The notes under the pieces were generated by a model. The model searched no databases. It was not told the origin of the DNA and saw only the letters and a list, made by a program, of their open reading frames with translations. A DNA stretch of 64,000 nt, taken from JAQUOA01 sp037443785. Its GTDB lineage: Bacteria > Bacteroidota > Ignavibacteria > UBA10030 > UBA8401. The position numbers and the translations under genes are program-made. The DNA is taken from positions 62,001 through 126,000 of the forward strand of contig JBBINR010000001.1 in the NCBI GenBank assembly GCA_037443785.1, read 5' to 3'. This document shows, one piece after another, positions 37,089 through 46,589 of the stretch (positions are counted from its first letter, which is position 1; each line of letters opens with the position of its first letter).

Positions 37089-38738
37089 ATGAAAACATTG
37101 AAAATATTTTTCGGTGCCATATTTATTTTTCATTATTCAATCGCCCAATATTTTGATAAAACGGAAAAACAGAATGGACAAAGCATTTCGTCTCCAGCTG
37201 TTCCAGTCCAACAAGCAATAAAATCCGTTATTCAAGATGGTCCTGTTGATCCCAAAGAATATACTGTAGGCCCCGGAGACATTTTCAATGTTAACATCTG
37301 GACTGCCATCCCGCTTTCATTCCAGATGCCTGTTACTCCTGAAGGAATAATTGTAATTCCTACCGTGGGCGAATTGAATGTGACTGGAAAATTACTTGAT
37401 AAGGTGCGAGAAAAAGCAATCGGTGAAATCCGAAAAAAATATATTTCATCGGAAGCTTCATTTACTCTAGCAACTCCACGGTCGTTTGTTGTGACAGTAT
37501 TTGGAGCTGTGTTGAATGAAGGGCCGGTTATTGTACAAGCGACTCAAAGGGCCGATGCTGCCGTGAAAATTGCAAACGATATAAGAGTTTTCAAAGATCA
37601 ATCATTGGTTGAAAACCAGCCGGGACAACAAACGGTAAATAAAACCGCACTCGGCAGTAAACGGAAAATTAAAATCAATCATAAAGACGGAACGACGTCA
37701 TTTGCCGATCTGGAAAAATATATTGCAACGGCAGATTCGAAATTAAACCCCTTGCTTCGTGATGGTGATGTCATTATTGTTCCGCCCGCCGAGATTCAAA
37801 AGAATTTCATAGGGATCTATGGAGGGGTTGGCAGGGAAGGTGAATATGAATTTGTTGATGGAGATGATGTTTTGATGTTGATAAAAATTGCCGGTGGTTT
37901 AACTTCACTCGCTGATTCAAACAGAATTATATTAACTCGTGAAAACATTGATGGAGGAAACTCGGAAAGTAAGATTGATTTAGCGAATATTCTCTCCGGC
38001 CAATCAAAAAAAATACTTTTGCAACGGGGAGACAAGGTTATTGTTTATAATAAATCTCTTGTGAGCAGCAGTGGTTCTGTCAAGATAGAGGGAGAGGTGG
38101 TAACGCCTGGAACCTATTCAATTATTAAAGATTCGACAACTCTTTCTGACGTGATTTCATTGGCAGGTGGTTTTACAAAGTATGCATCTCTTAATAGTGC
38201 AAGAATTGTCCACGAAACAAAAGATTTTTCCAATGCTCCTAAAGTGTATACGCAAATTCTTCGAGGGCGCTCAACCGTTGAAGATACGGTCTATCTTAAC
38301 ACAGAAATGAATATTAAAAATATGTCCGAGCTTTCAAGCGCTGATTTTGTTGGTTTGTTTGAAAAGCATGACCGTTCTAAAGATATTAAACTTCGTGATG
38401 GAGATAGGGTCATCGTTCCCCAAAAAATTAATGCCGTGTATGTTTTTGGGGAGGTGATAAATCCTGGATTTATTGCATTTGAGAAAGACAAAAGTATTGA
38501 CTACTACGTAAAATTAGCAGGTGGGGAAACGAAAGATGCAAAAAATTCCGAAAGTAAAATCATCAAGGCATCTTCTAAACAATGGTTGTCACCAAGTGAG
38601 ACGACGATTGAAGAGGGTGATTTTATTTGGATTCCGAAAGAACCATATAGAACATTTGGATATTATTTGAATATCTATAGTCAAGTGTTTGGCATTGTAG
38701 GAACAGTTGCCACGCTCTATCTATTAATTAAACGGTAA
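37089..38738 (+). CDS. Polysaccharide export protein with SLBB domains (Wza-like)
   Basis: A 549-residue exported protein. A signal peptide (TLKIFFGAIFIFHYSIAQ) is followed by the Poly_export domain with YTVGPGDIFNVNIWTAIP and several SLBB (soluble ligand-binding beta-grasp) repeats such as VKIEGEVVTPGTYSII and VYVFGEVINPGFIAFE. A C-terminal hydrophobic helix (near LNIYSQVFGIVGTVATLY) fits the outer-membrane pore-forming helix of Wza-type proteins. It would carry finished polysaccharide across the outer membrane. ATG at 37089 is preferred to a TTG two codons earlier. It begins three bases after the rfbB stop. Confidence 0.9.
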   Translation: MKTLKIFFGAIFIFHYSIAQYFDKTEKQNGQSISSPAVPVQQAIKSVIQDGPVDPKEYTVGPGDIFNVNIWTAIPLSFQMPVTPEGIIVIPTVGELNVTGKLLDKVREKAIGEIRKKYISSEASFTLATPRSFVVTVFGAVLNEGPVIVQATQRADAAVKIANDIRVFKDQSLVENQPGQQTVNKTALGSKRKIKINHKDGTTSFADLEKYIATADSKLNPLLRDGDVIIVPPAEIQKNFIGIYGGVGREGEYEFVDGDDVLMLIKIAGGLTSLADSNRIILTRENIDGGNSESKIDLANILSGQSKKILLQRGDKVIVYNKSLVSSSGSVKIEGEVVTPGTYSIIKDSTTLSDVISLAGGFTKYASLNSARIVHETKDFSNAPKVYTQILRGRSTVEDTVYLNTEMNIKNMSELSSADFVGLFEKHDRSKDIKLRDGDRVIVPQKINAVYVFGEVINPGFIAFEKDKSIDYYVKLAGGETKDAKNSESKIIKASSKQWLSPSETTIEEGDFIWIPKEPYRTFGYYLNIYSQVFGIVGTVATLYLLIKR

Positions 38739-38745
38739 ATTCATA

Positions 38746-39933
38746 ATGGCAGAATACAGAGGATTTGATATTTTTGATATCTTGGTTTTTGTTCTTCAAA
38801 GAAAAAAAGTCTTAACGATTATTTTTCTAAGTTCGTTAGTGATTTCGTATGTTGGTATTTATTTTTTAATCGAAGAGCAATATGAAGCAACCGCAACAAT
38901 TATTCCTTCTGATGATGATGCTTCGGGTTTAGGCGGCATGTTGAAAGGCTTAAAAGGTCTGCCAATTAACCTTGGGAAATCGGGAAGTTCTAGTTCTGAA
39001 GTAAATAGATATAATACTATCATTTTCAGCAGAACTACACTTGAAGAGATTATCAACAAGTTTAATTTGTACAAAGTGTATGATATTGATACGACGGATA
39101 AAGAATATAAGGAAATTGCACTTAAACGTTTGCGAAAAGAAATTATTACAGCTGAGACCAAAGAAGATGCATATGAAATCACCGCACGTTCAAGTTCTGC
39201 GCAACGTGCTGCAGATATTGTAAATTTTATTATAGAAACATTGAATTCGAGAATGATTCAATTAAAAGTTTCTAAGTCTCGAGAAAATCGTCTTTTCCTT
39301 GAGAAACGAGTAGCAGAGATTACAAGAGAATTGCATAATTCGGAAGATTCACTAAGGAAATTTCAAGAAGCATCAGGATTGTTAGATATAAAATCTCAAC
39401 TTCCTGAGGTAGTTTCAATCTATAGTAGTTTAGAAGGCGATTTGATTTCAAAGAAATTGAAAAGAAGTGTGCTGGAAAATATATACGATAAACAGTCGTC
39501 TGAAGTAAAAAATTTAACCATTGAAATCGATGAGTATGAAAAAAAATTAAAGGATCTGAAAAGTGGCGGTGAAAGAGATGGTATGCTGTTAGCCATGAAG
39601 TCATTACCCCAAAATGCCCTTGAGTATTTACGGCGATTCAGACAGGTTGAAATCAACAGTTCAATTCTTGAATTTGCTATTCCGTTATATGAGCAGGCTA
39701 AACTCGATGAGAAAAAGGATTATCCAGTGTTGCAGGTAATTGATTATGGAGTTCCTCCCGTGAAAAAAAGTTGGCCGCCAAGGATATTATTCGGTTTTCT
39801 TGGTGCTATATTTGTAACAATAGGATACATATTCTATTTATTCGTCCAAACAATAACTGTTGAATCGTTGAATCCAAAAGTAATAAAACTCCGCCAAGAG
39901 TTTACCGCTTTATTGGGCATTAGAAGAAAGTGA
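38746..39933 (+). CDS. Chain-length determinant protein (Wzz/GumC-like)
   Basis: A 395-residue inner-membrane protein with the two-helix Wzz layout: an N-terminal membrane segment near residues 24-45 (LTIIFLSSLVISYVGIYFLI), a long periplasmic coiled coil, and a C-terminal membrane segment (ILFGFLGAIFVTIGYIFYLF). The Pro-rich stretch VPPVKKSWPPRILF precedes the second helix, as in the family. No cytoplasmic tyrosine-kinase domain is present. It would set polymer chain length together with the Wza-like exporter encoded just upstream. Confidence 0.9.
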   Translation: MAEYRGFDIFDILVFVLQRKKVLTIIFLSSLVISYVGIYFLIEEQYEATATIIPSDDDASGLGGMLKGLKGLPINLGKSGSSSSEVNRYNTIIFSRTTLEEIINKFNLYKVYDIDTTDKEYKEIALKRLRKEIITAETKEDAYEITARSSSAQRAADIVNFIIETLNSRMIQLKVSKSRENRLFLEKRVAEITRELHNSEDSLRKFQEASGLLDIKSQLPEVVSIYSSLEGDLISKKLKRSVLENIYDKQSSEVKNLTIEIDEYEKKLKDLKSGGERDGMLLAMKSLPQNALEYLRRFRQVEINSSILEFAIPLYEQAKLDEKKDYPVLQVIDYGVPPVKKSWPPRILFGFLGAIFVTIGYIFYLFVQTITVESLNPKVIKLRQEFTALLGIRRK

Positions 39934-41333
39934 CACTCTTGCCACGAATAATTGAAAATCGGGTCGCTTGGACATATCTCTTGAGCCTATTTTCTTATAT
40001 TTTACTGTTATCAGTGTTGTTTCTGTTATCGGTGTATTTTATTGGTGCAAAATTACCAATCATTGTTTTACTTTCATTGATTCCCCTGGTCCTTTTTTCT
40101 TTATACAATTTCAAAGTTCTTCTTTATATACTACCAATTCTATTCTTCATCAATATAAATGTTTCAGTATTTAGTATTTCAGAATTATTTGTAGCCGTAA
40201 TTTTTTTATCTTTTTTTTTGACTCACAACAATATTTTGCCACAAGATTTTAGGTTCCCACTTAAAAAAAATTTTCTTTTTTACCTAACCATTTTACTTAT
40301 AAGTATGCTCAAGTCGTCATCCCCAATGATGGCGTTACTTGGTATCAATCATTATATATTATTTTTGGTTTTGATATTCATATTGTATTCAACGGTGAAG
40401 AGTAGTATAACAATTAAACGAATTGTTAGTATCTATCTCATAATTCTTGCTGTCAACACAGTTCATGTAATTATACAAGCACTAATGACAGAAAAGAGAG
40501 TGTTTGGCTTTGCAGGTATCATGTATGTTGATTATGTGGGAGTGGGGATAATATTCTCAATTGTTTTAGCGGTTTTTGAAAAAACAATTTTCAAAAAATA
40601 TTTTTGGGGCGTGCTTACACTTTTCAATACAATAGGATTAATTTTGACGCAAACCAGAACGTCATGGATCTCAACTGCAGCGACATTTTTTGTTATTTTT
40701 GGTTTAGTAGGATTCAAACGTGATTATTTTAACATCCGCAATAACACTTTTCGAAATTTTTCAATTGCATTTATCATAGTAATTATTTTAGGGGTTTCAA
40801 TGGCGGTTGTTTTCAATCCCAAAACTTTAAGCAGAGTATCGGATTTTGAAAAAGCGGATGTCACTGAAACTGGTATGGTTAGTAATTCTTTTGTTTCAAG
40901 ATTGTTTATATGGCATACTGCTTATAATGCTTTTATTTCAAATCCCATTCTAGGCATAGGCGCTTATTCATTTCCATATTCTTCACAGAATTATTATACA
41001 ATAAACAGAGCATTATATAAAATTTATGTCGAGAAGCTTTCGCCACATCAAACCTTTTTTGCTGTTGCGGTCGAAACGGGCATTGTTGGTATCATAGCAT
41101 TTCTTTATTTATACGTCTCCATAATTTATTATATCACAAAGAAAATTTTGAAATATTCATTGCTGGTTGATCGACAATTGGCTCTTCTCTTAGGAGCCGG
41201 GATACTGTATTGCATGGTTTCGATGTTTACAACCGATGCTTGGTTATGGGGGCACGGAATAATTTTATTTTCACTTTTACTAGGTTTATTTTTTGCCCAT
41301 GAGCGTTTCATTATCTCCCAAGTTTCCCAATGA
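39930..41333 (+). CDS. O-antigen polymerase/ligase-like membrane protein (Wzy)
   Basis: A 467-residue protein with about ten to twelve hydrophobic segments. The Wzy_C motif appears in SPHQTFFAVAVETGIVG and the preceding ISNPILGIGAYSFPY. Such proteins polymerise or ligate lipid-linked oligosaccharide units at the outer face of the inner membrane. The GTG start overlaps the wzz stop by 4 bases (GTGA), and the stop overlaps wzx by 4 bases. The stretch is visibly more AT-rich than flanking housekeeping genes, which fits horizontal acquisition. Confidence 0.85.
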   Translation: MTLLPRIIENRVAWTYLLSLFSYILLLSVLFLLSVYFIGAKLPIIVLLSLIPLVLFSLYNFKVLLYILPILFFININVSVFSISELFVAVIFLSFFLTHNNILPQDFRFPLKKNFLFYLTILLISMLKSSSPMMALLGINHYILFLVLIFILYSTVKSSITIKRIVSIYLIILAVNTVHVIIQALMTEKRVFGFAGIMYVDYVGVGIIFSIVLAVFEKTIFKKYFWGVLTLFNTIGLILTQTRTSWISTAATFFVIFGLVGFKRDYFNIRNNTFRNFSIAFIIVIILGVSMAVVFNPKTLSRVSDFEKADVTETGMVSNSFVSRLFIWHTAYNAFISNPILGIGAYSFPYSSQNYYTINRALYKIYVEKLSPHQTFFAVAVETGIVGIIAFLYLYVSIIYYITKKILKYSLLVDRQLALLLGAGILYCMVSMFTTDAWLWGHGIILFSLLLGLFFAHERFIISQVSQ

Positions 41334-42841
41334 AAAAAGTTTTAATCCTAAATTCGTCGATAGGGATAATTCAAGTTTTAGTCAGCTCGATATTATATTT
41401 GGCTACAATCCCAATTTTTTTAAAATGCCTTGGAAATGAATTATATGGAGTTTTTGCACTAATTACGACTTTAGGAACTGTGGGCCTATTTATCAATTTT
41501 GGATTCAATCTCTCAATTATTAAATTTATTGGGGAGCAAGGAATCGGTGTCGAATCTGATCGAGATATAATTTTGTCTTTTCTTCTCGCAAGTTCTTTTG
41601 TTTTTACAATAACTTTTATTGGAATAGTATTTAATTATCAAATAATTGATAATTTTCTGTCTATTCCGGATAAGTATTTAACTGATGAAACGTTTTCTTT
41701 TTTTAATTTTGTTATTCTTTCCAATTCTCTTGTCTTTATTGGTCAAGTACTAACGGCTATTCTTGATTCTCAGCAAAAAATATATCTTTCCAGCGTTTTA
41801 CAATTAGGCCTTGTAGTTGTGAATAGAATTGGCATCATGATTGTACTTTTTTTAGGTTGGCATTTATATGAAGTAGGGGTTGTAATCTTAAGTTCAACTA
41901 TACTGTGGTTTGCAGCCTTAATATGGATAGTGGCAAGAAATTGGAAATTTACATCTCATCGTGGATTATTTAACGGTTTTTTCTTACGACTTAAGAAGCA
42001 CTTTGCTTATGGTTCTAAAGTATATCTCACTTCTATTTCTGGATTTTTCTATGAACCTTTTGCAAAGATTCTCATTGGGAAATATATTGGCATTGTTGAA
42101 GTAGGAGCCTTTGATATTGGATTCCGTATTAAATCATTAGTCTGGAGTCTTATTGAAAAATCATTGTATCCATTATTGCCCCTCATTGCTGGTCGTACAG
42201 ACAAAGCAAGTAACCTGGAGATAGTTGATTGGGTGTCGCGTAGATTGTTATTATTATGTATTCCAATTATCGGAATCACATATTTTATTCTTCCCCCTTG
42301 TATTGAATTATGGCTTAAATTGAACAATGAACAAATTGTATTTACAGCTCAAGTACTACTTTGTGGATATTTATTTACTTCTACTGGTTTGCCAATGTAC
42401 GTTTTTTTGATGATGCAAGGCCATCTTGAAAAGACATTTTATATCCAAACGTTGAATGCACTTTTAAGTCTCCTTTTTTTTATAGCCTCTGTTCCTTTTT
42501 TTGGATATCAGGGGGCAGTATATTCATTTATGGTATCAGTCATATGTACACATTTTCTATTACTATACTTCCAACGAAAATATCTTAATAGTAATATATT
42601 TAGGCCAATTTCGTTGACATTAAAATCTTTGATTACAGGTGCAATTATTATAACTGCAAATTTTATCATACAAGTATATTTTATTGTATCTATCCAATTG
42701 TTAGTGGTATATTTTGTTGTCGATCTGATATTACTAGTATTGTTTTTTAAGATTTTCAAGATTTTCACCTCGACAGATTTGTATAGAATAGTTGGTGAAG
42801 ATTTCACAATTAAACTAAAACAGAAGTCGCTTTTTCGATAA
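41330..42841 (+). CDS. Oligosaccharide flippase (Wzx/RfbX-like)
   Basis: A 503-residue polytopic membrane protein with the MATE/Wzx arrangement of 12-14 helices. The N-terminus NSSIGIIQVLVSSILYLATI, the loop LGNELYGVFALITTLGTVGL and FEPFAKILIGKYIGIVEVGA-like text near residue 240 match the family. It would flip undecaprenyl-linked repeat units to the periplasmic side. The pairing with wzy upstream is typical of a Wzx/Wzy-dependent pathway. A second flippase is encoded at 56824 outside the cluster. Confidence 0.85.
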   Translation: MKKVLILNSSIGIIQVLVSSILYLATIPIFLKCLGNELYGVFALITTLGTVGLFINFGFNLSIIKFIGEQGIGVESDRDIILSFLLASSFVFTITFIGIVFNYQIIDNFLSIPDKYLTDETFSFFNFVILSNSLVFIGQVLTAILDSQQKIYLSSVLQLGLVVVNRIGIMIVLFLGWHLYEVGVVILSSTILWFAALIWIVARNWKFTSHRGLFNGFFLRLKKHFAYGSKVYLTSISGFFYEPFAKILIGKYIGIVEVGAFDIGFRIKSLVWSLIEKSLYPLLPLIAGRTDKASNLEIVDWVSRRLLLLCIPIIGITYFILPPCIELWLKLNNEQIVFTAQVLLCGYLFTSTGLPMYVFLMMQGHLEKTFYIQTLNALLSLLFFIASVPFFGYQGAVYSFMVSVICTHFLLLYFQRKYLNSNIFRPISLTLKSLITGAIIITANFIIQVYFIVSIQLLVVYFVVDLILLVLFFKIFKIFTSTDLYRIVGEDFTIKLKQKSLFR

Positions 42842-42856
42842 AAAGGTAAAACTATA

Positions 42857-43582
42857 ATGTTAGGCAGGCTAATAAATACAGTGTTACATTTTTTTGGTTT
42901 GGAACTACACTATTATGAATCAAATGAATATTTAATTTCGAAGGGTAGATATAAGTGGATTCAGGAGATAGGAATAAATACAGTATTAGATATCGGTGCA
43001 AACTCAGGGCAATTTGCCACTCTTATCCATAAGATAATTCCTTCCGCCTCCATCTATTCATTTGAACCTCTTCAGGGATGTTATCAAAAAATTTTAAAGC
43101 TAAAAAAACAAATTCCGAAATTGATATGTTTTAATATAGCTCTTGGCGAGAAAAATGAATCAGCTTTGATTAATCGAAGTGAGTTTTCGCCTAGTTCTTC
43201 TTTGTTACCAATGGAAGAATTGCACAAGGTTGCGTTCCCTTATACTGCTACAACTACTTCAGAACTGATTACAATAATGACTCTCGATTCGATGAGTGAT
43301 CAAATAGAATTTCGCGACAAAATATTAATGAAAATAGATGTGCAAGGATTCGAGATGAATGTGTTGCGAGGTGCAGTTTCGGTACTTTCAAAAGTTGATG
43401 TGCTAATTATTGAATCGAGCTTTAAGAAATTATATAAAGATCAACCTCTTTTCTCTGAGATATACAGTTACCTTGTGACTAAAGGGTTTATTTATCAGGG
43501 AAATTTTGATGTGATTATTCACCCTTTAACAGGTGAATATTTGCAGGTAGATGCAATATTTGTGAAAGAAATATTTGTATAA
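42857..43582 (+). CDS. FkbM-family methyltransferase
   Basis: A 241-residue SAM-dependent enzyme. VLDIGANSGQFATLIHKIIP is the SAM-binding loop of FkbM proteins, followed by YSFEPLQGCYQKI and the KIDVQGFEMNVLRGA motif that is diagnostic of the family. These enzymes O-methylate sugars in antibiotics and surface glycans. It sits between wzx and a double glycosyltransferase, so a sugar of the exported polymer is the likely substrate. Its stop overlaps the next start by one base (TAATG). Confidence 0.88.
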   Translation: MLGRLINTVLHFFGLELHYYESNEYLISKGRYKWIQEIGINTVLDIGANSGQFATLIHKIIPSASIYSFEPLQGCYQKILKLKKQIPKLICFNIALGEKNESALINRSEFSPSSSLLPMEELHKVAFPYTATTTSELITIMTLDSMSDQIEFRDKILMKIDVQGFEMNVLRGAVSVLSKVDVLIIESSFKKLYKDQPLFSEIYSYLVTKGFIYQGNFDVIIHPLTGEYLQVDAIFVKEIFV

Positions 43583-45393
43583 TGGAATATCAATATCTTG
43601 TTTCCGCAATTGTTTCTACGTATAACTCTGACCAATTTATTCGTGGTAGATTGAATAATTTGTTGCACCAAACTATAGGGGATAACTTAGAAATCATTGT
43701 CGTGAATAGTGGTTCTAAAGAAAATGAAGATATTATTATCAGAACTGAATATCTTAACAAGTATGATAATATTAAATATATCCAAACTCTTGAACGTGAA
43801 TCTATTTACAGAGCCTGGAACCGAGGCATTAAAGCTGCTAAAGGTAGGTTTATAACAAATGCGAATACAGATGATAGATTGCGAGAAGACGCGTTAGAAA
43901 TATTATCCAATTATCTAATGAAACATTCTGAAGTTGCGTTAGTATATGCCGATCAGTATGTCACTTCCGTTCCAAACGCTGAATTTGATAATATAAAGAA
44001 AACAACAGTTCAAAGATGGAATAATTTTCAACATGATCGCCTGTTTGAAGGGTGTCTTACAGGACCTCAGCCAATGTGGAGAGCGTCCCTCCATTTTGAA
44101 AATAATTTATGGTTTGATGAGAATTATGAAGTTGCAGGTGATTATGAGTTTTCTTGTAACGTAGCGCTTAAATATCAATTGCGGCGTATTCCAGAAATAC
44201 TCGGTGTATATTATCTATCACCTAATTCAACCAATAAACAATTTCAAAATGCGAATAAAACTTTTATAGAAACGTATAAAATTAAGAGCGAATATTCGAA
44301 TAAATACCTAATTCAATCAATTGAAAGCGATTTTTATTCGACGTATAAATATTATACATACTGGGTGAAAAGAAATATCTTTGTTTTCACTTTTTGGAAA
44401 ATACTGTTTAAACTTTTAAACCCTGACCAGCGTTTACCAACCAGAGAATTTTTGTTTTGGTACGCTGCAAGAATGAGACGTCTTTTGGGTGATATTATTG
44501 GTGCTCGAGATATTTGCAGAAAATATCTCAAAATAAAACAATCAGCCTTAGTTCAGTATGAACTGACTGAGCTTCTTGAACAAGTTTCGGCAGATCCTTT
44601 TGTTTCAGTAGTAATTCCGACATACAATAGATCTTTCTTTTTAAGGGAAGCCCTAACGAGTCTCACACACCAGACTTTTAAGAATTTTGAGGTACTAGTT
44701 ATCAATAATGGTTCAGAAAGTGTCGATGATGTTATAAATGAGTTCAATCAATCCCTCAAAATAAATATTTTGATCTCTGATATTGTTGGTTCGGTCTCAC
44801 GAGCAAAAAATATTGGTATCAAAAACGCTCGGGGAAATTATATTTCGTTTCTTGATGATGATGATTGGTATCATCCAGATCACTTAAAGACATTGGTTAG
44901 TGAAATAAAAAAAGGAATGATGATAGTCTATTCTGATGCCTATGTTGAATATCAAGTTAATAAGAACGGTAAATATGAAACAGTTAAGAAATTTGTCGAA
45001 TATTCTAAGGAGTTCAGCAGGACATTGCTCTTAGTCAAAGATTATATCTTTACACCATGTATTATGCTGAGTAAAAAGTGTTTTGAAATTGTAGGACTTT
45101 TCGATGAAAAGTTAAAAACGGATGAGGACATGGATTTGTGGATAAGGATGTCAAAATACTACCACTTCTATCACATCAAAACAATTACTTGTTCAGTGCG
45201 CCGAACAAATTCTGGAAGTGCTCTTACTAAAAATTGGGAATTACTGTACAAAAATGCATTATACATTTATAAAAAGCATCATTCGTTATCAAAATTTAAC
45301 ATTTTGGTCTGGGCTGGGCAATTCTATTATGTATGTATGAGAAAAAATAGAGCAAGAAAATATAAAAATGATGCTTTCAATTATAATTATTAA
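43582..45393 (+). CDS. Glycosyltransferase with two GT2 domains
   Basis: A 603-residue protein containing two GT-A type domains. The first (about residues 1-230) begins LVSAIVSTYNSDQFIRGRLN and has a NANTDDRL motif in the DxD position. The second (about residues 335-560) begins FVSVVIPTYNRSFFLREALT and has SFLDDDDWYHPDHLK, a clear DxD. A linker of about 100 residues joins them. Double GT2 proteins can add two sugars or alternate linkages. The N-terminal half has a weaker DxD than the second. It overlaps the next glycosyltransferase by 26 bases. Confidence 0.85.
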   Translation: MEYQYLVSAIVSTYNSDQFIRGRLNNLLHQTIGDNLEIIVVNSGSKENEDIIIRTEYLNKYDNIKYIQTLERESIYRAWNRGIKAAKGRFITNANTDDRLREDALEILSNYLMKHSEVALVYADQYVTSVPNAEFDNIKKTTVQRWNNFQHDRLFEGCLTGPQPMWRASLHFENNLWFDENYEVAGDYEFSCNVALKYQLRRIPEILGVYYLSPNSTNKQFQNANKTFIETYKIKSEYSNKYLIQSIESDFYSTYKYYTYWVKRNIFVFTFWKILFKLLNPDQRLPTREFLFWYAARMRRLLGDIIGARDICRKYLKIKQSALVQYELTELLEQVSADPFVSVVIPTYNRSFFLREALTSLTHQTFKNFEVLVINNGSESVDDVINEFNQSLKINILISDIVGSVSRAKNIGIKNARGNYISFLDDDDWYHPDHLKTLVSEIKKGMMIVYSDAYVEYQVNKNGKYETVKKFVEYSKEFSRTLLLVKDYIFTPCIMLSKKCFEIVGLFDEKLKTDEDMDLWIRMSKYYHFYHIKTITCSVRRTNSGSALTKNWELLYKNALYIYKKHHSLSKFNILVWAGQFYYVCMRKNRARKYKNDAFNYNY

Positions 45394-46366
45394 TTACAAT
45401 GCAAAAGCAGTATTAGAAAATTGTTTGCATTCTATACTTACTTCTTATCAACAAGCAGATATAGAAATTTTTGTTATCGACAATGCTTCAAACGAAGCTA
45501 TACAAGATTTGGAACAAGATTTCCCTAGTGTTCAATTCTTTTATAATAATAAAAATCTCGGTTTTGCTTCGGCTAACAATATTGGTATAAAAAAGGCAAG
45601 CGGAAAATATATTTTACTCTTAAACCCGGATACTGTTGTGAATGAGCATTCATTCTTGCCAATGATCGAATACCTCGATGAACACGAAGATGTTGGGGTG
45701 GTAGGCTGCAGGATATTTAATGCGGAGGGAGAAATCGAGCGGTCAACACACTCTTTTCCGTCCTTAGCGAAAGAATTTGTCCATGCCAATGAATTTATAA
45801 AAGGTTTTTTACACTATGACAGCAATATTGCCGGCTTTATTAAAAAAATATTGAAACTGAGATCCTTGGAAAGTTATTGGAATCATGATAGTATAAAAGA
45901 AGTTGATCATGTTACAGGGGCGTGCATGATGGTGAAGAAAGAAGTGATCAATAAAGCTGGTCTTCTTGATGAAGCTTTTTTCTTATATAATGAAGAGGTA
46001 GAGTGGAGCCTTCGAATAAAAAAAGTCGGTTATAAGTCGGTTTTTTTCCCTGATTCCAATGTCATTCATCTTTTTGGATACTCAACCAAACAAAAAGTGC
46101 AGAAGCAGACGTTAAATGCATTGTTGGTGGAACGATACCGCGGAATGCTATATTTCTTCCAAAAACATTATGGTTTTATAGAGCTACAAGTGCTTAAGAT
46201 CATCATTTTTCAAGGTTTTGGATTACGCTTTACCATGAACTACTTACAAGCTATAACAGCATCTAAGGAACAAAGAGGCTTGTTGATGAATGAGAGATAC
46301 TTCATAAAAAAAATATTGCAGTTGGTGACTACAAATAACTTTGATTGGAGATTGCAACAAAGTTGA
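45368..46366 (+). CDS. GT2 glycosyltransferase, rhamnosyltransferase-like
   Basis: A 332-residue GT2 enzyme. The N-terminal IIIINYNAKAVLENCLHSI and FVIDNASNEAIQ, then LGFASANNIGIKKASGKYI and LLLNPDTVVN, match dTDP-rhamnosyltransferase-like proteins; VDHVTGACMMVKKEVI lies in the acceptor half. With rfbB in the cluster, a dTDP-deoxysugar donor is plausible. It begins inside the previous gene (26-base overlap), and its last 26 bases overlap a sorting-domain remnant in another frame. Confidence 0.86.
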   Translation: MMLSIIIINYNAKAVLENCLHSILTSYQQADIEIFVIDNASNEAIQDLEQDFPSVQFFYNNKNLGFASANNIGIKKASGKYILLLNPDTVVNEHSFLPMIEYLDEHEDVGVVGCRIFNAEGEIERSTHSFPSLAKEFVHANEFIKGFLHYDSNIAGFIKKILKLRSLESYWNHDSIKEVDHVTGACMMVKKEVINKAGLLDEAFFLYNEEVEWSLRIKKVGYKSVFFPDSNVIHLFGYSTKQKVQKQTLNALLVERYRGMLYFFQKHYGFIELQVLKIIIFQGFGLRFTMNYLQAITASKEQRGLLMNERYFIKKILQLVTTNNFDWRLQQS

Positions 46367-46565
46367 TCTTGCATTGGATTGCGTGGTTGAGGTAAAAATT
46401 TATAATACCCTTGGAAATGAGTTATCCACATTAATAAATGAAGAAAAAGTAGGAGGCGACTACAGCCTTAAGTTCGACGGAAGTAATTTGCCAAGTGGTA
46501 TCTATTTTTTAAGGTTAAAAGTGGGAAGTTTTGTTCAGACTAAAAAACTTATTCTAATCAAATAA
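46341..46565 (+). pseudogene. Orphan T9SS sorting-domain fragment
   Basis: About 60 residues that read VEVKIYNTLGNELSTLINEE, GGDYSLKFDGSNLPSGIYFL and ending KKLILIK, which is the C-terminal part of a type A T9SS sorting domain. There is no gene body: the frame closes upstream at 46326, the usual NFPNPFNP beginning is missing, and the first 26 bases overlap the glycosyltransferase stop region. Only a TTG could start it. It is best read as the leftover end of a T9SS cargo gene removed by recombination. Confidence 0.7.
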
Positions 46566-46589
46566 TATAATTTTAAAAAGAAAAATAGC

